Program-made: the position numbers and the translations under genes
The notes under the pieces: model-generated
Told to the model about the DNA's origin: nothing
What the model saw: the letters and a program-made list of their open reading frames with translations, nothing else
Databases searched by the model: none
DNA from: JADJPG01 sp964491875
GTDB lineage: Bacteria > Verrucomicrobiota > Verrucomicrobiia > Limisphaerales > JADJPG01
Assembly: GCA_964491875.1 (NCBI GenBank)
Contig: CAZBIC010000006.1
Coordinates: 124,001-188,000 of the forward strand
DNA: 64,000 nt
Reading direction: 5' to 3'
Part shown: positions 48,201 to 57,270 of the stretch, piece after piece
Numbering within the stretch: the first letter of the stretch is position 1
Layout: every line of letters starts with the position of its first letter

Positions 48201-51200
48201 GTCCATGTCTCCTTCTGGCTCGGCCCGAGCTTCGACGTGAAATGCTCCCAGCTCAGCGCAAGCTGCTTGTTGCTCCAGGGCACATCCACGTGGCGCGACA
48301 CCAGATATGCCCGGTTCTCGCGCACCTGCGTAACATGCAGCGTGAACCCGCCACGCATCGCCTCCGTCACCGCGCGCTTGAGCTGCTGCTGCGTGCGGCC
48401 CGGCTGCGTCCAGTAACGCTCGACCATCTGATGCCGGTGCTCGATCTCGATGAACGCGCGTCCAGCGTCATAGCCTGTGCCCCACAGCGCCGCGAGCTCT
48501 TCGCCCGGCTCCAGCGTCCACTTCGGCGCCGCCAGCAGCAGCGGAATCTTGATCGCCAGCTTCGTCGCCTCCGGCTGCAACACCTGCAATCCCATTCGTC
48601 CCGTCACCGTTTTGCCGAACCGATCCTGCGTCTCCAACATCGCGCGAAACGCTCCGGCACCGAGCGCGAACTCCAGCTTCGTGTTGCCCTCAGCATCCGT
48701 GGTGAACCCTTTCTCCGCAACCACCTCGCCCAGTTCCCAGTTGTTCGGGTTCGATAGGTCCGCGTCCGGTTTGCCATCGCCATCCTCGTCGCCGCGATAG
48801 TGACCACCGAGGCCAGCGCGCTGGACCTGCGCCGGTTCTTTGAGCCGATGAATCTTCACCTTGCCCTCGGCGGCCTGCGGCTCGCCATCGAGCGTCGTCG
48901 TCCGAATCGTCAGCACGACCGGCTTCGCTTCCGTCTGCCATTCGTCCGTCGATACTACTGCCGACAGCGCGACGAAGCCGACGTTTACGACGCGTTGTGC
49001 GGAACGCGTTTCGCCCGTCGTGTCCGTCACGTCCGCGTAGATGCTGAAGCTGAACGACGCCTCGTCCTTCTCGGAGACGCTGGAGTCCGGCTTCACGTTG
49101 AACTCGATGTTGAACACGCCGTCCGCGCCGGTGGTTGCCGTGCCGTGCGCGATTTCCTGGCTGCCCTGCGCGCGCGGTGAACGCCAGCCATACCAGCCCC
49201 ACCACCACGGCCAGCGCACTTCGCGCACGATGCGATACTTCACCATCGCGCCGTCCACCGCCGCGCCGGTGTAGCTCTCGGCCTTGCCCGTGAGCGAGAC
49301 TTTGTCGTTCAACTTCGCCGCCGTCTTCGGCGCATCGAGCGTCACCTGGAACTTCGGCCGCTTGTATTCCTCCACGTTGAACGACGCCTGACCGAACGGG
49401 CCGCCGGGCACGTTGATGGTCATGCGGCCCATCAGGCGATCACGTGGCGCCGTGAAACTGCCGCTGAACGAGCCGTAGTCGTTGCACGCGTGCTCGGCCT
49501 TCGCGATCTCCTTCCCATTCGGATCGCTGAACACCACCGTGATCTTGCGACCGCGCAGCAGTTCGTAGTTGTCGCCGCGCTGATCCACGCGCAGGCAGAT
49601 GCCCTTGTATTGAATCGTTTGGCCGGGCCGGTAGAGCGCGCGGTCAGTGAAGAAGATCGTCTGCTCGTGCGGATCCGGCTCGTGCATCGGATAGCTGCTG
49701 TATTCCTGCATCGATCCGAGCTCGTGCTGCACGTCGCCGATCGTCGCGCGCACGCGAAGCAGGCTCCCGCGATATTCCTTCGAGGGAAATGAGAAGAACC
49801 CGTTCGTGTCCGTGCTGATCGCAGGCGAGGTCGGCACACGATTGCCCTGGTCATCCAAATGCCACGACATCACTTCCGCGCCGCTCACTGGTTCCCCGGA
49901 GCCAGCGACAAGCACGAAGCCTTCGATGCGTTGATTGTGCGGACGGACGACGAGCGCGAGCTCGCTAACCCAAACGTCCGCGTAGGTGATTTGGTTTTCG
50001 CGCTCGGAGAAGTCCTTGTCGTGGCTCGCGATGATGAAATAGAAGCCGGGCTTGAGCGTCGCGGGCGCGGGAACCAGTTCGGTGCGTTGCTTGAAATCCG
50101 TCGTGGCTGGCAGCGCGGCAGACCATTCGAGCGCCGGCGTCTTGGCGAGCAACTCGCGACGCTCGGCGTCGTTCAGGTTCTCCGGTCGGCGATGGCGTTT
50201 GTCGAGGAAGGCATTCCAGTCCCACGCGACCGCGCGGAAATGGACATTCGTCACGTTGCGGTAGCTGACGGCGATGTTCGGCCACGGCGCATTCCACACG
50301 CGCTCGGTGCTGATGCTCGCAGACTTCGCTTCAATTTCCGCGACGAGATTCCGGCACATCTTCCCGCCCATACTGTCGCGATGGGCATTTGCGCCACGCA
50401 ACGCCAGCGTGCGCGCCTCTACGAAGTTGCCTTCGCCGTGAATGACCCGCGCCCAATGATGCAGCGCGAGCGCGGAAAGCGCGTGGTCGGCCCATTTGTC
50501 AGAGAGGGTTTTCAACGCGGCCTTGTAACGCGTCGCCTTGTCCTCGCCGAACTCAGTGTTGTAAGCCCAGACCAGCCGGGCGAGATCGGCATCGACGAAC
50601 GCCGACGGATCAGCGTCGCTCCGATGGAAGGTCAGTAGATCGCGGAAGAGAAAGAAGGCCTTCTCGGTCGCGGATTCATCGGCACGGCGCTCGATCTTGC
50701 CGGCGAGAAACTCGTCTGCTGTTCCGAAGAGCGGAGCGACGCCATAGACCGGTTTGTCCGCGAAGAGCTCGAAAGCGTCCTGTGGTTTGGCCGCCGCTTG
50801 TTCGCCGCTCGTGTAAAACTTCAGTGCCTCGTGCGCGATGAAGTCGTAGAGGGTCGGGCGATAGCTGTCCGGCACGGTACCCTTTTGCAGCAGGTCATCG
50901 AAGGTCGCGATGGGCGTTTTCTTCAGCGTGTCCGCACCGGCGAGCGCCTTGGTGAATTGCTTGTCGATCTCGGCGAAGAGCCGCGGCAGATCCCACGTCG
51001 TGAAATCCTTGCCTGGCGCCTGAGCTGTCTGCGTTCGTTGCATGAAACGCCAGCGGTTGTTCTGGAAATAATGCCAGTACCAGTTCGCGACGATGGCATC
51101 CAGCAGCGGAACAATCTCCTTCGGCGCCTTCGCGATCTCGGCCTCCATGCGCGTGATCTTCTCTTCGGCCTTGTTCCCCTCGATATTGCCTTCGAGCACG

Positions 51201-51427
51201 ATCTTCCGCGCGATGGCCTTTGCGACTTCGCCGTAAGCCTTCTCCTTGAGCGCGGCGGGAATGATGAGGTTGAGATTGGTGATGGCCGCGCGGGGCAGGC
51301 CTTTCTGGACGGCGTCCTCGACCGCCTTCCACTCGGCGACGCGCGTGGCGGCGTGGAGCGGGTTGTTCATGACAAGGAGGAGGGCGAGTGCCGGGAGAAG
51401 AGTTCGAAACAGTGCTTTCATGGTCAT
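45275..51427 (-). CDS. Thioester-containing alpha-2-macroglobulin family protein
   Basis: About 2050 residues. Signal peptide near the start (KALFRTLLPALALLLVMNNPLHAA); ATG 51421 is a second possible start. A helical region precedes MG2-type domains (TDRALYRPGQTIQYKG). An Ala/Gly-rich stretch near residues 1230-1300 may serve as the bait region. The A2M domain starts around ETAFFFPQLLADSNG. The thioester motif CTEQ is present (about residue 1495, codons 46934-46945). Such proteins trap proteases and protect the envelope. PbpC, the usual partner of the enterobacterial type, is not next to it, and there is no lipobox. Confidence 0.85.
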   Translation of the reverse strand: MTMKALFRTLLPALALLLVMNNPLHAATRVAEWKAVEDAVQKGLPRAAITNLNLIIPAALKEKAYGEVAKAIARKIVLEGNIEGNKAEEKITRMEAEIAKAPKEIVPLLDAIVANWYWHYFQNNRWRFMQRTQTAQAPGKDFTTWDLPRLFAEIDKQFTKALAGADTLKKTPIATFDDLLQKGTVPDSYRPTLYDFIAHEALKFYTSGEQAAAKPQDAFELFADKPVYGVAPLFGTADEFLAGKIERRADESATEKAFFLFRDLLTFHRSDADPSAFVDADLARLVWAYNTEFGEDKATRYKAALKTLSDKWADHALSALALHHWARVIHGEGNFVEARTLALRGANAHRDSMGGKMCRNLVAEIEAKSASISTERVWNAPWPNIAVSYRNVTNVHFRAVAWDWNAFLDKRHRRPENLNDAERRELLAKTPALEWSAALPATTDFKQRTELVPAPATLKPGFYFIIASHDKDFSERENQITYADVWVSELALVVRPHNQRIEGFVLVAGSGEPVSGAEVMSWHLDDQGNRVPTSPAISTDTNGFFSFPSKEYRGSLLRVRATIGDVQHELGSMQEYSSYPMHEPDPHEQTIFFTDRALYRPGQTIQYKGICLRVDQRGDNYELLRGRKITVVFSDPNGKEIAKAEHACNDYGSFSGSFTAPRDRLMGRMTINVPGGPFGQASFNVEEYKRPKFQVTLDAPKTAAKLNDKVSLTGKAESYTGAAVDGAMVKYRIVREVRWPWWWGWYGWRSPRAQGSQEIAHGTATTGADGVFNIEFNVKPDSSVSEKDEASFSFSIYADVTDTTGETRSAQRVVNVGFVALSAVVSTDEWQTEAKPVVLTIRTTTLDGEPQAAEGKVKIHRLKEPAQVQRAGLGGHYRGDEDGDGKPDADLSNPNNWELGEVVAEKGFTTDAEGNTKLEFALGAGAFRAMLETQDRFGKTVTGRMGLQVLQPEATKLAIKIPLLLAAPKWTLEPGEELAALWGTGYDAGRAFIEIEHRHQMVERYWTQPGRTQQQLKRAVTEAMRGGFTLHVTQVRENRAYLVSRHVDVPWSNKQLALSWEHFTSKLGPSQKETWTLVVSNAATKAGNDEATPHRDGAELVAALYDASLDQFAQHYWMNQFGIFRYDYSQRGGSFANVMKGFQHLRGSWGRGYENVDLRYRQFPADLVANFWGYQFGRRERFYRGAAPEMSLGVAMDAAMPAPAALSMAEANFSVAGAAGEAKQKAARSSLSDEKNEGDAAGGRGGVAPKPDLSQVTARRNLNETAFFFPQLLADSNGVVKMQFTMPEALTQWKFMGFAHDRQLRSGFLDGKTVTAKDLMVQPNPPRFLREGDTLEFTVKVSNQTAARQQGRVRLSFNDAQNEQSADKLLSNAKPELDFDIPAKESRSYSWRIKVPDGAPFLTYKAVASTGKVSDGEEGYLPVLSRRIFVTESLQLPIRGKAGGAVTKKFEFEKLLKSGKSGSLVHQNYVVQMVSNPSWYAVMALPYLMEYPHECTEQTFNRLYANALARFIANSDPKIRRVFDQWKGTPALDSPLEKNQDLKSVMVEETPWLRQANNESQARRNVGILFDANRLDNETERTFAKLAEMQLGDGAWPWFPGGPGNDYITLYITTGFGRMRHLGAELDVAPALRSLNRLDGWMTEHYERIQKWPEPEKYVPSATDALYLYGRSFFLKDTPVAAPHRKAVDFFLAQSRKHWLKVDNRQSQGHLALALQRFNAFNKFADATPKDILRSIKERSVTNEEMGMFWRETELSWWWYRAPIETQALMIEAFDEVMGDKAAVEECRVWLLKQKQTQDWKTTKATADAVYALLLRGKDILASDALVEVTVGGMNVTPKRGGAPDTKPARAGSGTGTPVEAGTGFYEKRFTASEIKPKLGEITVKKLDDGVAWGSVHWQYLEDMSKVTPHTGTPLKLKKSLYTKVNTKKGPTLEPVKGAVQVGDELVVRIELRVDRDMEYVHLKDQRGSGTEPVNVLSRYKYQDGLGYYESTRDTASHFFIDYLPKGVYVFEYSTRVQHRGQYQTGVAEIQCMYAPEFNSHSESLSLLVR

Positions 51428-51631
51428 CCGTGGCCGCGATTGAGGCAGTCCAGAGGAGTTATGGCGCAAGGGGTCGCCCAGTGCAACGTGCGGATCGAAA
51501 CTTTGATTCATCACGCCAGGTTAGTCGGAGTTCAGGAGTGATTTGCTCCCGCGCCCAGTTGCCTCGAATGGCGCCAGCGGCGGAAGGATCAGGAGTTCTC
51601 GTGTCCCGTTTACCGACAGCGCGGTGGATCG

Positions 51632-52354
51632 CTACGGCAGGCGCAGCTGGAGACGCTCTCCCTCGCTGGTAGACAGGGCCACGCCGGCCTTGGAGATTTC
51701 CTCGCAGCGGAACCGGGCGCGACCATGGCCGATATCCGCCGTGAACGAATCGCCCGCAAAAATCGTGTAGACGCGAGTGCCGTCCGAAACCATCGCCGAT
51801 GGCCGGAGCGAATTCAGCGTGATCCCTTTTAAGCGCAATGGGCCAGTGGTTGCGGCAGCCGTTGCGGCGGCGGCGACTGGAGCGGCGTTGGTGGTGACCG
51901 TTGCCTTATCCGGGTCTTCCAGATCCTCGTCCTCCATCCCGGCGTCGTCATCGCCATCTGCACCGGCAAAATCGGCAATGGATGCGTCGTCACGCGCGTT
52001 GGCCGAGAGATCGGGACGGATATCGCCCATCAAGGCGCCGATGACGAACAGGTTGAAGCAAAACATCAGTGCGCTGGAGATGCCGACCGTGAACAAAACG
52101 TCTGGCGCGATCTCGGCGCCTGTGCATTTCCACAGACACAGCACGAGCACCGCATAGGAAAGATACGTGCCCACGTAGGGGATGAACGCAACGAGTGTCG
52201 CGGCGAGGGAGGAGCCGAACAGGCCGAGCACGTTGTAGTTCAGCTTCTGGATGCGAATCATGCCCCAGAGAAGGCCGGTGTAGACGAGCCACTTCACGAC
52301 GGTGACAACAACAACGCCGACAAGCATGGCAATGGTGGTGGGATCAATGGTCAT
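51632..52354 (-). CDS. Membrane protein with acidic linker and C-terminal beta domain
   Basis: 240 residues from ATG 52354. Four membrane helices occupy the first 120 residues (AMLVGVVVVTVVKWLVYTGLLW, LGLFGSSLAATLVAFIPYVGTYL, VLFTVGISSALMFCFNLFVIGAL). A strongly acidic linker follows (DGDDDAGMEDEDLEDPD), then an Ala/Thr stretch. The last 65 residues form a small beta domain with VYTIFAGDSFTADI. No known family. It starts before and diverges from the carbonic-anhydrase-like gene. Confidence 0.6.
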   Translation of the reverse strand: MTIDPTTIAMLVGVVVVTVVKWLVYTGLLWGMIRIQKLNYNVLGLFGSSLAATLVAFIPYVGTYLSYAVLVLCLWKCTGAEIAPDVLFTVGISSALMFCFNLFVIGALMGDIRPDLSANARDDASIADFAGADGDDDAGMEDEDLEDPDKATVTTNAAPVAAAATAAATTGPLRLKGITLNSLRPSAMVSDGTRVYTIFAGDSFTADIGHGRARFRCEEISKAGVALSTSEGERLQLRLP

Positions 52355-52572
52355 GGGAATGAATGGGGAGCCTGAGCTGACAACACGCCGGAGCAAACGA
52401 TGCATCCGGCAGGAACCTGTCCTCCCCGATCGCACTCACTGTTCGCACCAAAGCCCCGTGCTGCAAGCCACCCATACCCACCCGGTATCGGATTCCGCGA
52501 AGACCCCTTGAGCGGAAGATTCCCCGCTTTTGTCTGTCGCGCCGCGCTGGCGGGCCGTGGTAGAGAGATCTC

Positions 52573-53139
52573 GTGAACACGCTCGCAGCACAGCTCCAGA
52601 CGCAGCTCGACACCTACCTGCGCAAGTCGCCGACACTCGGCAAAGGCGTCTACCTCGCCCGCGGCGCGGTGGTGCTCGGCGATGTGACGCTCGGTGATGA
52701 ATCGAGCGTCTGGTACAACGCCGTCCTTCGCGGCGACATCAACCGCATCGTCGTCGGTCACCACAGCAACATTCAGGACAATGCCGTCGTGCATCTGGCC
52801 GATGACTTTCCGTGCCTCATCGGGAACTGGGTGACGATCGGACACTCCGCGATCGTTCACGCCTGCACGATTGGCGACGAAACTCTCATTGGCATGGGCG
52901 CGGTGGTGCTCGATGGCGCGGAAGTCGGCCGGCAATGCTTGATCGGCGCAAAGGCCCTCGTGACCCCAGGCACCACGATTCCGGACGGGGCGCTCGTCCT
53001 CGGTTCACCCGCGAAGGTGGTGCGCATCATGTCCGAGAAAGAACGCGGCGACCTGAAGCATTGGGCGGAAAAGTACGTTCACAACGCCGCCTACTGTCTG
53101 AAACACGGCATCAACATCGGCGCAGCGTTGCCCACCTGA
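52573..53139 (+). CDS. Gamma carbonic anhydrase-like hexapeptide protein
   Basis: 188 residues, GTG start. Left-handed beta-helix repeats run through most of the protein (GDVTLGDESSVWYNAVLRGDINRIVVG). Three His candidates for zinc lie at VHLAD and IGHSAIVHACTIG, as in CaiE/YrdA-like gamma carbonic anhydrases. The helical C-terminus (ERGDLKHWAEKYVHNAAYCLK) is typical. It may hydrate CO2 or act as an acyltransferase-like fold; activity cannot be read from sequence. A 17-base gap separates it from the next gene. Confidence 0.8.
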   Translation: MNTLAAQLQTQLDTYLRKSPTLGKGVYLARGAVVLGDVTLGDESSVWYNAVLRGDINRIVVGHHSNIQDNAVVHLADDFPCLIGNWVTIGHSAIVHACTIGDETLIGMGAVVLDGAEVGRQCLIGAKALVTPGTTIPDGALVLGSPAKVVRIMSEKERGDLKHWAEKYVHNAAYCLKHGINIGAALPT

Positions 53140-53156
53140 GTCTCACGTTCCCGCCT

Positions 53157-53690
53157 ATGAAGCTCCTGAAGAAGCTGCTGCTCGCGGTGATGGTGATTCC
53201 AATCGCGATCATCATCCTCTCGTTGTTCCTCCCGTCCAAATATCGCGTCGAACGCACCGTCGTGATGCGCGCCAAGGCCGACGCCGTTTACGCACACGTC
53301 AGCACGTTGAAACACTGGCCGGACTGGACGGCGTGGACGACCAACAAATATCCCGACATGAAGAATTCCTTCTCCGGACCAGAATCCGGCGTCGGCGCGA
53401 CCTACCATTGGGAAGGCCAGTCATCTGGCAGCGGCGTGCTGAAACTCATCCGCGCGGAGCCAGGCAAACGTCTCGACTACGAGTTGAACTTCGAGAACGG
53501 CAAGCACGTCTCCACTGGGGCCATCGTGATCGAACCCGAAGGCGAATCGCTCAAGGTGACGTGGTTCAATGAAGGCAGCCTCGGTTGGAATCCCGTCTCG
53601 CGTATCTTCGGGCTGCTCATGGATGGCATGATGGGACCGGACTTCGAGGAAGGCCTGCGCAAGCTCCAGCAACGATTCGAATCCAAGTAA
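53157..53690 (+). CDS. Membrane-anchored SRPBCC (START-like) protein
   Basis: 177 residues. A membrane anchor lies at residues about 4-26 (KKLLLAVMVIPIAIIILSLF). The remainder is a SRPBCC ligand-binding fold (YRVERTVVMRAKADAVYAHVSTLKHWPDWTAW, GVGATYHWEGQSSGSG, LKVTWFNEGS) with a C-terminal long helix. Such domains bind hydrophobic ligands. It is next to the gamma carbonic anhydrase-like gene on the same strand; no functional link is clear. Confidence 0.75.
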   Translation: MKLLKKLLLAVMVIPIAIIILSLFLPSKYRVERTVVMRAKADAVYAHVSTLKHWPDWTAWTTNKYPDMKNSFSGPESGVGATYHWEGQSSGSGVLKLIRAEPGKRLDYELNFENGKHVSTGAIVIEPEGESLKVTWFNEGSLGWNPVSRIFGLLMDGMMGPDFEEGLRKLQQRFESK

Positions 53691-53774
53691 GCGCGCGGGA
53701 GTAACAGCCGCAGCTTGGAAAGCCTTTACGCAATCCCTCGTTGCGACTTCCACCGCGCCGCCTATAGTCAGCCC

Positions 53775-54788
53775 ATGTTCACGCCGGCCAACATCGGGCC
53801 CCTGTTGACGCTCCTTCGCCACGTCATCCCCGTTTTCGTCCTGCTGCTTTTTGCGATACCCCGGCTTCACTCCGCCGAGCCGATCGCCGCTCAGCCATCC
53901 GTCATCGTCGTCGTAGGCGCACCAGGTGAAGAAGAGTATCGCCGCAGCTTCACCCAATGGGCCGCGAGCTGGGAGAAAGCAGCCAAGCAAGGCGGCGCGC
54001 AATGCACGGTCATTGGACTGGGGAACGACGGTTCCAACACGGACCGCGAACAGCTCCAGAAGCAGCTGGCCGCCGAACCGAAGGAAGGCGCGGAGCTCTG
54101 GCTCGTGCTCATCGGCCACGGCACATTCGATGGCAAGGAAGCGAAGTTCAACCTGCGCAGCAACGACGTCGCCGCGACTGAACTGCTCGGCTGGCTGCAG
54201 CCGCTTCGCCGGCCCGTCGCCGTCATTAACACCGCATCCGCCAGCGCGCCCTTCCTCCAGAAACTTTCCTCGACCAATCGCGTCGTGATCACTGCGACGC
54301 GCAGTGGCAGCGAAGTAAACTTCGCGCGTTTCGGCCAATACCTTTCTACCGCCATCGGCGATACGACGGCGGACCTCGACAAGGACGGCCAGACGTCGTT
54401 GCTGGAAGCGTTCCTCATGGCATCTCGGCAGGTGAAGGAGTTTTACGATATTGAAGGCCGGCTCGCGACGGAGCATTCGCTGCTCGATGACACGGGCGAT
54501 GCGTTGGGTACGCCGCCGGACTGGTTTCGCGGCGTGCGCGCCTCGAAGTCAGCCAAGGACGGCGCGGCGTTGGATGGCTTTCGCGCGCATCAATTTCATC
54601 TCGTACGAAGCGCGGCGGAGCAAAAGCTCCCCGCCGATGTGCGGGCGCGCCGCGATGAACTCGAACGCGAGATCATCAGCTTCCGCGCATCCAAGTCGAA
54701 GCTCTCCGAGGAGGAATATTACCAGAAGCTGGAAGTGATGCTTCTCGAACTGTCCCGCCTCTACGATTCGGCCGAGAAAAAGCCGTAG
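53775..54788 (+). CDS. Secreted caspase-fold protein lacking the catalytic cysteine, with EF-hand loop
   Basis: 337 residues from ATG 53775. A signal-like anchor (VIPVFVLLLFAIPRLHSAEP) precedes a caspase/C13-like domain. The catalytic His is seen as His115 (LVLIGHGTFDG). Where Cys should follow the next strand, the sequence is VINTASASAPF (152-160), with no cysteine. A calcium-type EF-hand loop follows (Asp200-Glu211, DLDKDGQTSLLE). The last 90 residues are charged helices. It may be an inactive pseudo-peptidase. It converges with the ABC ATPase gene. Confidence 0.6.
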   Translation: MFTPANIGPLLTLLRHVIPVFVLLLFAIPRLHSAEPIAAQPSVIVVVGAPGEEEYRRSFTQWAASWEKAAKQGGAQCTVIGLGNDGSNTDREQLQKQLAAEPKEGAELWLVLIGHGTFDGKEAKFNLRSNDVAATELLGWLQPLRRPVAVINTASASAPFLQKLSSTNRVVITATRSGSEVNFARFGQYLSTAIGDTTADLDKDGQTSLLEAFLMASRQVKEFYDIEGRLATEHSLLDDTGDALGTPPDWFRGVRASKSAKDGAALDGFRAHQFHLVRSAAEQKLPADVRARRDELEREIISFRASKSKLSEEEYYQKLEVMLLELSRLYDSAEKKP

Positions 54789-54810
54789 CGCCTGAACATT
54801 CTCGCGTCTA

Positions 54811-55572
54811 TCAGGACTTGGGCAGTGCGGAGATCTCTTCCTTGAGATTCGCCTCTTGCGCCGTCAGCGCCAGGAACGTCTGCTCCAGCACACCGGTCGA
54901 ACCACTCTGTCGGCGCAGCTCGTCACGATTGCCCACTGCCACCAGCCGGCCTTGATGAATGATGCCGATGCGATCCGCCATCTCCTCCGCCACACTGAGT
55001 TGATGCGTCGAGAGAAAGACCGTCATTCCCTGCAGCGAGCGTTCCTTCAACACGTCCTTCACCACGCGCGCATGATGCGGATCGAGCCCCACCATCGGTT
55101 CGTCGATCACGAACACTTCCGGATCGTGCAACAGCGCGGAGACGATCGCGACACGCTGGCGGGTGCCGTGGGAGAGACCTTCAATGGGTTTGCGAAGGTA
55201 GGACTCGAGATTGAAGCGCTGGACCAGTCCGGTCGCCTTCGCTTCAAGCGTCGCCTCGTCCATGCGAAACATCCGGCCGGTGAAGCGGATGAATTCCCAC
55301 GGCGTGAGCTTGTCGTAGAGGAACGGAAAATCCGGCACGTAGGCGAGACGACGGCGCACTTCGAGCGGCTGCGTCTGAACATCGTAGCCGGCAACCACCG
55401 CGGTGCCCGATGTCGGCTTGATGAGACCGGTGAGAATCTTGATCGTCGTGGTCTTGCCCGCTGCATTGGGACCGAGCACCGCGAAGAACTCGCCACGTCC
55501 CACGGTCAGACTGATGTCGTTCACGGCGACGAGGTCGCCGAAGCGTTTCACGATGTTCTTGAGCTCGATCAT
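54811..55572 (-). CDS. ABC transporter ATP-binding protein
   Basis: 253 residues with Walker A GPNAAGKTT, Q-loop YVPDFPFLY, signature LSHGTRQRVAI, Walker B FVIDEPMVGLD and H-loop LSTHQ. The family is ABC-2/CcmA-type. The signature reads LSHGT in place of LSGGQ, a known variant. Its start is six bases after the stop of the gene at 55579, so the two are co-transcribed. The membrane partner is not obvious; the upstream membrane-anchored protein may be functionally linked. Confidence 0.88.
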   Translation of the reverse strand: MIELKNIVKRFGDLVAVNDISLTVGRGEFFAVLGPNAAGKTTTIKILTGLIKPTSGTAVVAGYDVQTQPLEVRRRLAYVPDFPFLYDKLTPWEFIRFTGRMFRMDEATLEAKATGLVQRFNLESYLRKPIEGLSHGTRQRVAIVSALLHDPEVFVIDEPMVGLDPHHARVVKDVLKERSLQGMTVFLSTHQLSVAEEMADRIGIIHQGRLVAVGNRDELRRQSGSTGVLEQTFLALTAQEANLKEEISALPKS

Positions 55573-55578
55573 GTCGGG

Positions 55579-56391
55579 CTAAATGCTGAGCAGCGCTTCG
55601 TTGGTCAGGACAATTTCGTCCGGCAGATCGACGCGCAACAACTCGCCCACCGGGCTGACGAAGAGCACCATCTTCAGGCGCTCCAGCAATCGCGTCTCGA
55701 TGCGGTAGACGCGAACCAGGTTGTTGCCGATTTTCAGACGGTCGCTGGAGGCTTCCCAATTCAATCGGAAGCCCTCGGCCCCGGCGCCGGGCAGTTTCAG
55801 CGGAATGCCCAGCGCGGCCAGCATCGCGGGTGCAGCGCCGCCGCCGATCTCGCGCACGAGCTTGTCCGGATTGCGCAGGTCCGCTTCGGTGAAGGTTCGC
55901 TCGGTCAATCGCTCGCCATCATCCGCCACAAACTTCACGCTGCGGGTTGCGTTCGACGCGACGATCTCCCACGAGAACGGTTTGAGGGTAAGCTTGACGC
56001 TGAACTCCTGCCAGTTCTGGTTCGTGTTCAACTCGAGGTGGCAGCTGAAGCGCAGGCGGCTCAGATCATCCATCGAGATCGTACCGTCGAAATCAATCGT
56101 GTAACCGGTGAGCGCCTTGACCATGCCTTCCGGCGGCATTTCGTCGATGACCTTGCCCGTGCTCACCGCTTCGCCGACGGTGGCGGCCCAGTGCGCGCGT
56201 CCGACCTTCACACCGCGATGGCGAATCTCCATGTAGGAGTTGTCGGGCGAGGTGAGAACTTTCTCCCACACCAGTTCGGCAGGGACCGGCGCGCCGAACT
56301 GTCCGCGGGCACCGTACTCGGATCGCCACAACATCACGTTCATCGTGACGAAGAACGCGGTGACGATCAGGAAGATGATCCGGAAACGCAT
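55579..56391 (-). CDS. Membrane-anchored hypothetical protein linked to the ABC ATPase
   Basis: 270 residues. An N-terminal anchor (RIIFLIVTAFFVTMNVMLW) is followed by a beta-rich domain (SYMEIRHRGVKVGRAHWAATV, LTGYTIDFDGTISMDDLSRLRF, LTLKPFSWEIVASN). The last residues include LLRVDLPDEIVLTNEALLSI. No known family is recognised. Close spacing on both sides (five and six bases) puts it in the same operon as the ABC ATPase and the LysM lipoprotein, which suggests an envelope transport role. Confidence 0.6.
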   Translation of the reverse strand: MRFRIIFLIVTAFFVTMNVMLWRSEYGARGQFGAPVPAELVWEKVLTSPDNSYMEIRHRGVKVGRAHWAATVGEAVSTGKVIDEMPPEGMVKALTGYTIDFDGTISMDDLSRLRFSCHLELNTNQNWQEFSVKLTLKPFSWEIVASNATRSVKFVADDGERLTERTFTEADLRNPDKLVREIGGGAAPAMLAALGIPLKLPGAGAEGFRLNWEASSDRLKIGNNLVRVYRIETRLLERLKMVLFVSPVGELLRVDLPDEIVLTNEALLSI

Positions 56392-56396
56392 GGGAG

Positions 56397-57185
56397 CTAT
56401 TGCGCCGGGACGTTCAGGGTCTGCCCAATTTTCATGCGGCGTGGGTCCAGGCCGGGATTCGCCGCGAGCAACGAGCCAGGCTTCACGGAGTAACGCTTGG
56501 CAATGGACGTGACAGTTTCTCCCGCCCGCACGACGTGAGTCCGACCGCGGGTGCCGCTCGTTCCCGATGGGGAACCGGTGGTTGGTGATGGCACTGTCGT
56601 GCGGCTTCCGACGCTGGTTTCTGATCCGGACGGAGGGGCTGACGAACCCGATGGCGATGGAACTTCGCGGCCGGTCGGAGTCGCATTCCCCGTAATGGGA
56701 GCGATGGGACGGCTCGCCAGCTGGGCTTGCAGCTGTTCCACCTGACTGCGCAGGGCGGCATTCTGCGCACGGAGATTTTCGGTTTCTCGTAGGACGTTGG
56801 GATTGATGATCGCGAGCGAGTCCGCTTTCACGAGCTCCTGTTTGCAGCCCGGGATCCGTTGGCGAATGATCTCCGCAGGATGCCCGTTCGGGCGAAGCTT
56901 CAGAGCCTTGTTGTAGTGGTAAAGCGCCGTGGCGTAATCGCTCTCCCGTTGTTCGTAGAGCACGCCGAGTTCAAAGTGCGCGAAGGCCGAACGCGGATTG
57001 TCCTCCACCGCGCGCTCGAAGGATTCGATGGCTCCCTTGTAGTCGAGCGCACCAAGCTTTTCCTTGCCCGCCAGGTAATGGGGATTCCTCTGCTCGTCGA
57101 GCTGGGTTTCGGCAGTTGGTGTGCAACCGGACATCCAGAGACAAAGCATCAGCATCAGTGCAGGGCACCGCAGGCGGATCGACAT
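56397..57185 (-). CDS. TPR and LysM domain lipoprotein
   Basis: 262 residues. Lipobox LCLWMSGC marks a lipoprotein. Two TPR repeats cover about residues 35-105 (KLGALDYKGAIESFERAVEDNP, ATALYHYNKALKLRPNG). A coiled coil follows (VLRETENLRAQNAALRSQVEQLQAQL). A Pro/Ser/Gly-rich linker leads to a C-terminal LysM domain (HVVRAGETVTSIAKRYSVKPGSLLAANPGL). It probably anchors in the envelope and binds peptidoglycan. It starts the operon with the hypothetical and ABC genes. Confidence 0.8.
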   Translation of the reverse strand: MSIRLRCPALMLMLCLWMSGCTPTAETQLDEQRNPHYLAGKEKLGALDYKGAIESFERAVEDNPRSAFAHFELGVLYEQRESDYATALYHYNKALKLRPNGHPAEIIRQRIPGCKQELVKADSLAIINPNVLRETENLRAQNAALRSQVEQLQAQLASRPIAPITGNATPTGREVPSPSGSSAPPSGSETSVGSRTTVPSPTTGSPSGTSGTRGRTHVVRAGETVTSIAKRYSVKPGSLLAANPGLDPRRMKIGQTLNVPAQ

Positions 57186-57270
57186 GGGCGCACGCTAAAC
57201 GAAGGCTCGCAGTGGTGCAATGGGGATGAGAATCGCTGCGGGAAGAACCGCGCCGCTGATGTTCACGCGT

